The position numbers were made by a program, and so were the translations under genes. 64,000 nucleotides of DNA from the NCBI GenBank assembly GCA_024760545.1, contig CP060501.1:3984036-4048035 (forward strand). Direction: 5' to 3'. This stretch comes from Nitrospira sp. (lineage in GTDB: Bacteria > Nitrospirota > Nitrospiria > Nitrospirales > Nitrospiraceae). Below, piece by piece: positions 63,795 to 64,000 of the stretch (the first letter of the stretch is position 1; each line of letters begins with the position of its first letter). The notes beneath the pieces are model-generated. The model searched no databases and was not told the DNA's origin. It worked only from the letters and a program-made list of their open reading frames with translations.

Positions 63795-64000
63795 CGTTGA
63801 CCGGCACCGCTGCGATCAATGGGACGGGCAACTCCGTCAATAATACCCTTCGGGGCAATAGCGCCAATAACACCCTCACAGGCGGGGCGGGCAACGATAC
63901 TCTCGACGGCGGAGACGGGAGGGATACGTTAATGGGTGGCAAAGGCAGCGACACCTATCTGATGGGGCGAGGCGCAGGTAAGGATTTCGTTCAGGACACG
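63565..64000 (+). CDS. RTX (hemolysin-type calcium-binding) repeat segment, runs off the window
   Basis: In the frame different from the WD40 gene the sequence reads [20 protein letters not shown], then repeated GGxGxDxLxGG nonapeptides ([28 protein letters not shown]) and an intervening [20 protein letters not shown] unit, which is typical of large secreted RTX proteins. These repeats bind calcium outside the cell after type I secretion. No start codon or N-terminal part is visible: the segment begins abruptly at about 63563 inside the WD40 gene and continues beyond 64000. It may be the tail of a recombined gene or an assembly join. Confidence 0.8.

Overview
The window looks like a chromosome segment of a free-living Gram-negative bacterium of moderately high GC. 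Gene content suggests a Nitrospira-like member of Nitrospirota: GltBD, a DUF1015 protein, an AmgK-MurU pair, a GH57-GalT-Cca run, RND efflux genes and many lipoprotein or porin genes. This assignment is inference from gene content and style; no rRNA or marker gene is present to settle it.

Layout. 1-9.4 kb: two glycosyltransferases, a thiamine-diphosphate 2-oxo-acid decarboxylase, the 23S rRNA methyltransferase rlmI, then a QueC-like PP-loop gene convergent with an asparagine-synthase-like PP-loop gene, and two small-protein or OBAP genes. 9.9-29.1 kb: a 19 kb genomic island bounded by a 45-bp direct repeat of the 3' part of a tRNA-Arg(ACG) gene. A tyrosine integrase reads into the intact tRNA at the right end. 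Cargo is a membrane cytochrome b/molybdopterin protein, a PII-like protein, an RND efflux system whose pump is encoded in two pieces and whose outer-membrane factor is deleted internally, a NarL-type two-component system, porin and lipoprotein genes, and an AT-rich zone full of decayed genes and dispersed repeats. 29.2-47.8 kb: ordinary chromosome with a small Lys/Glu/Gly protein, a MoaD/ThiS-like protein, cca, galT, a GH57 enzyme, VanZ, amgK, murU, an NtrC-type regulator, a DUF1015 protein, a polyprenyl diphosphate synthase and gltB-gltD. 47.8-52.4 kb: accessory patch with a nucleotidyltransferase module, PilZ, vapBC and a second asparagine-synthase-like paralogue. 52.5-64 kb: lipoprotein, Tim44-like, YbaK-like and SthA genes, an Ada-AraC-AlkA fusion with Ogt and a VOC protein, then beta-propeller lipoproteins ending in an out-of-frame junction with RTX calcium-binding repeats.

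The most unusual structure is a recurring arrangement in which accessory genes lie between the intact 3' end of a conserved gene and an extra, decayed copy of that 3' end. Two copies of the rlmI tail bracket the second asparagine-synthase-like gene, while the first paralogue lies 3' of intact rlmI. A decayed gltD tail closes a nucleotidyltransferase module that starts on the gltD stop codon. The tRNA-Arg island obeys the same geometry and has an evident integrase; the other two have none in view. Both asparagine-synthase-like paralogues keep the same promoter. Together with the QueC-like partner they are the best candidate here for an uncharacterised mobile system.
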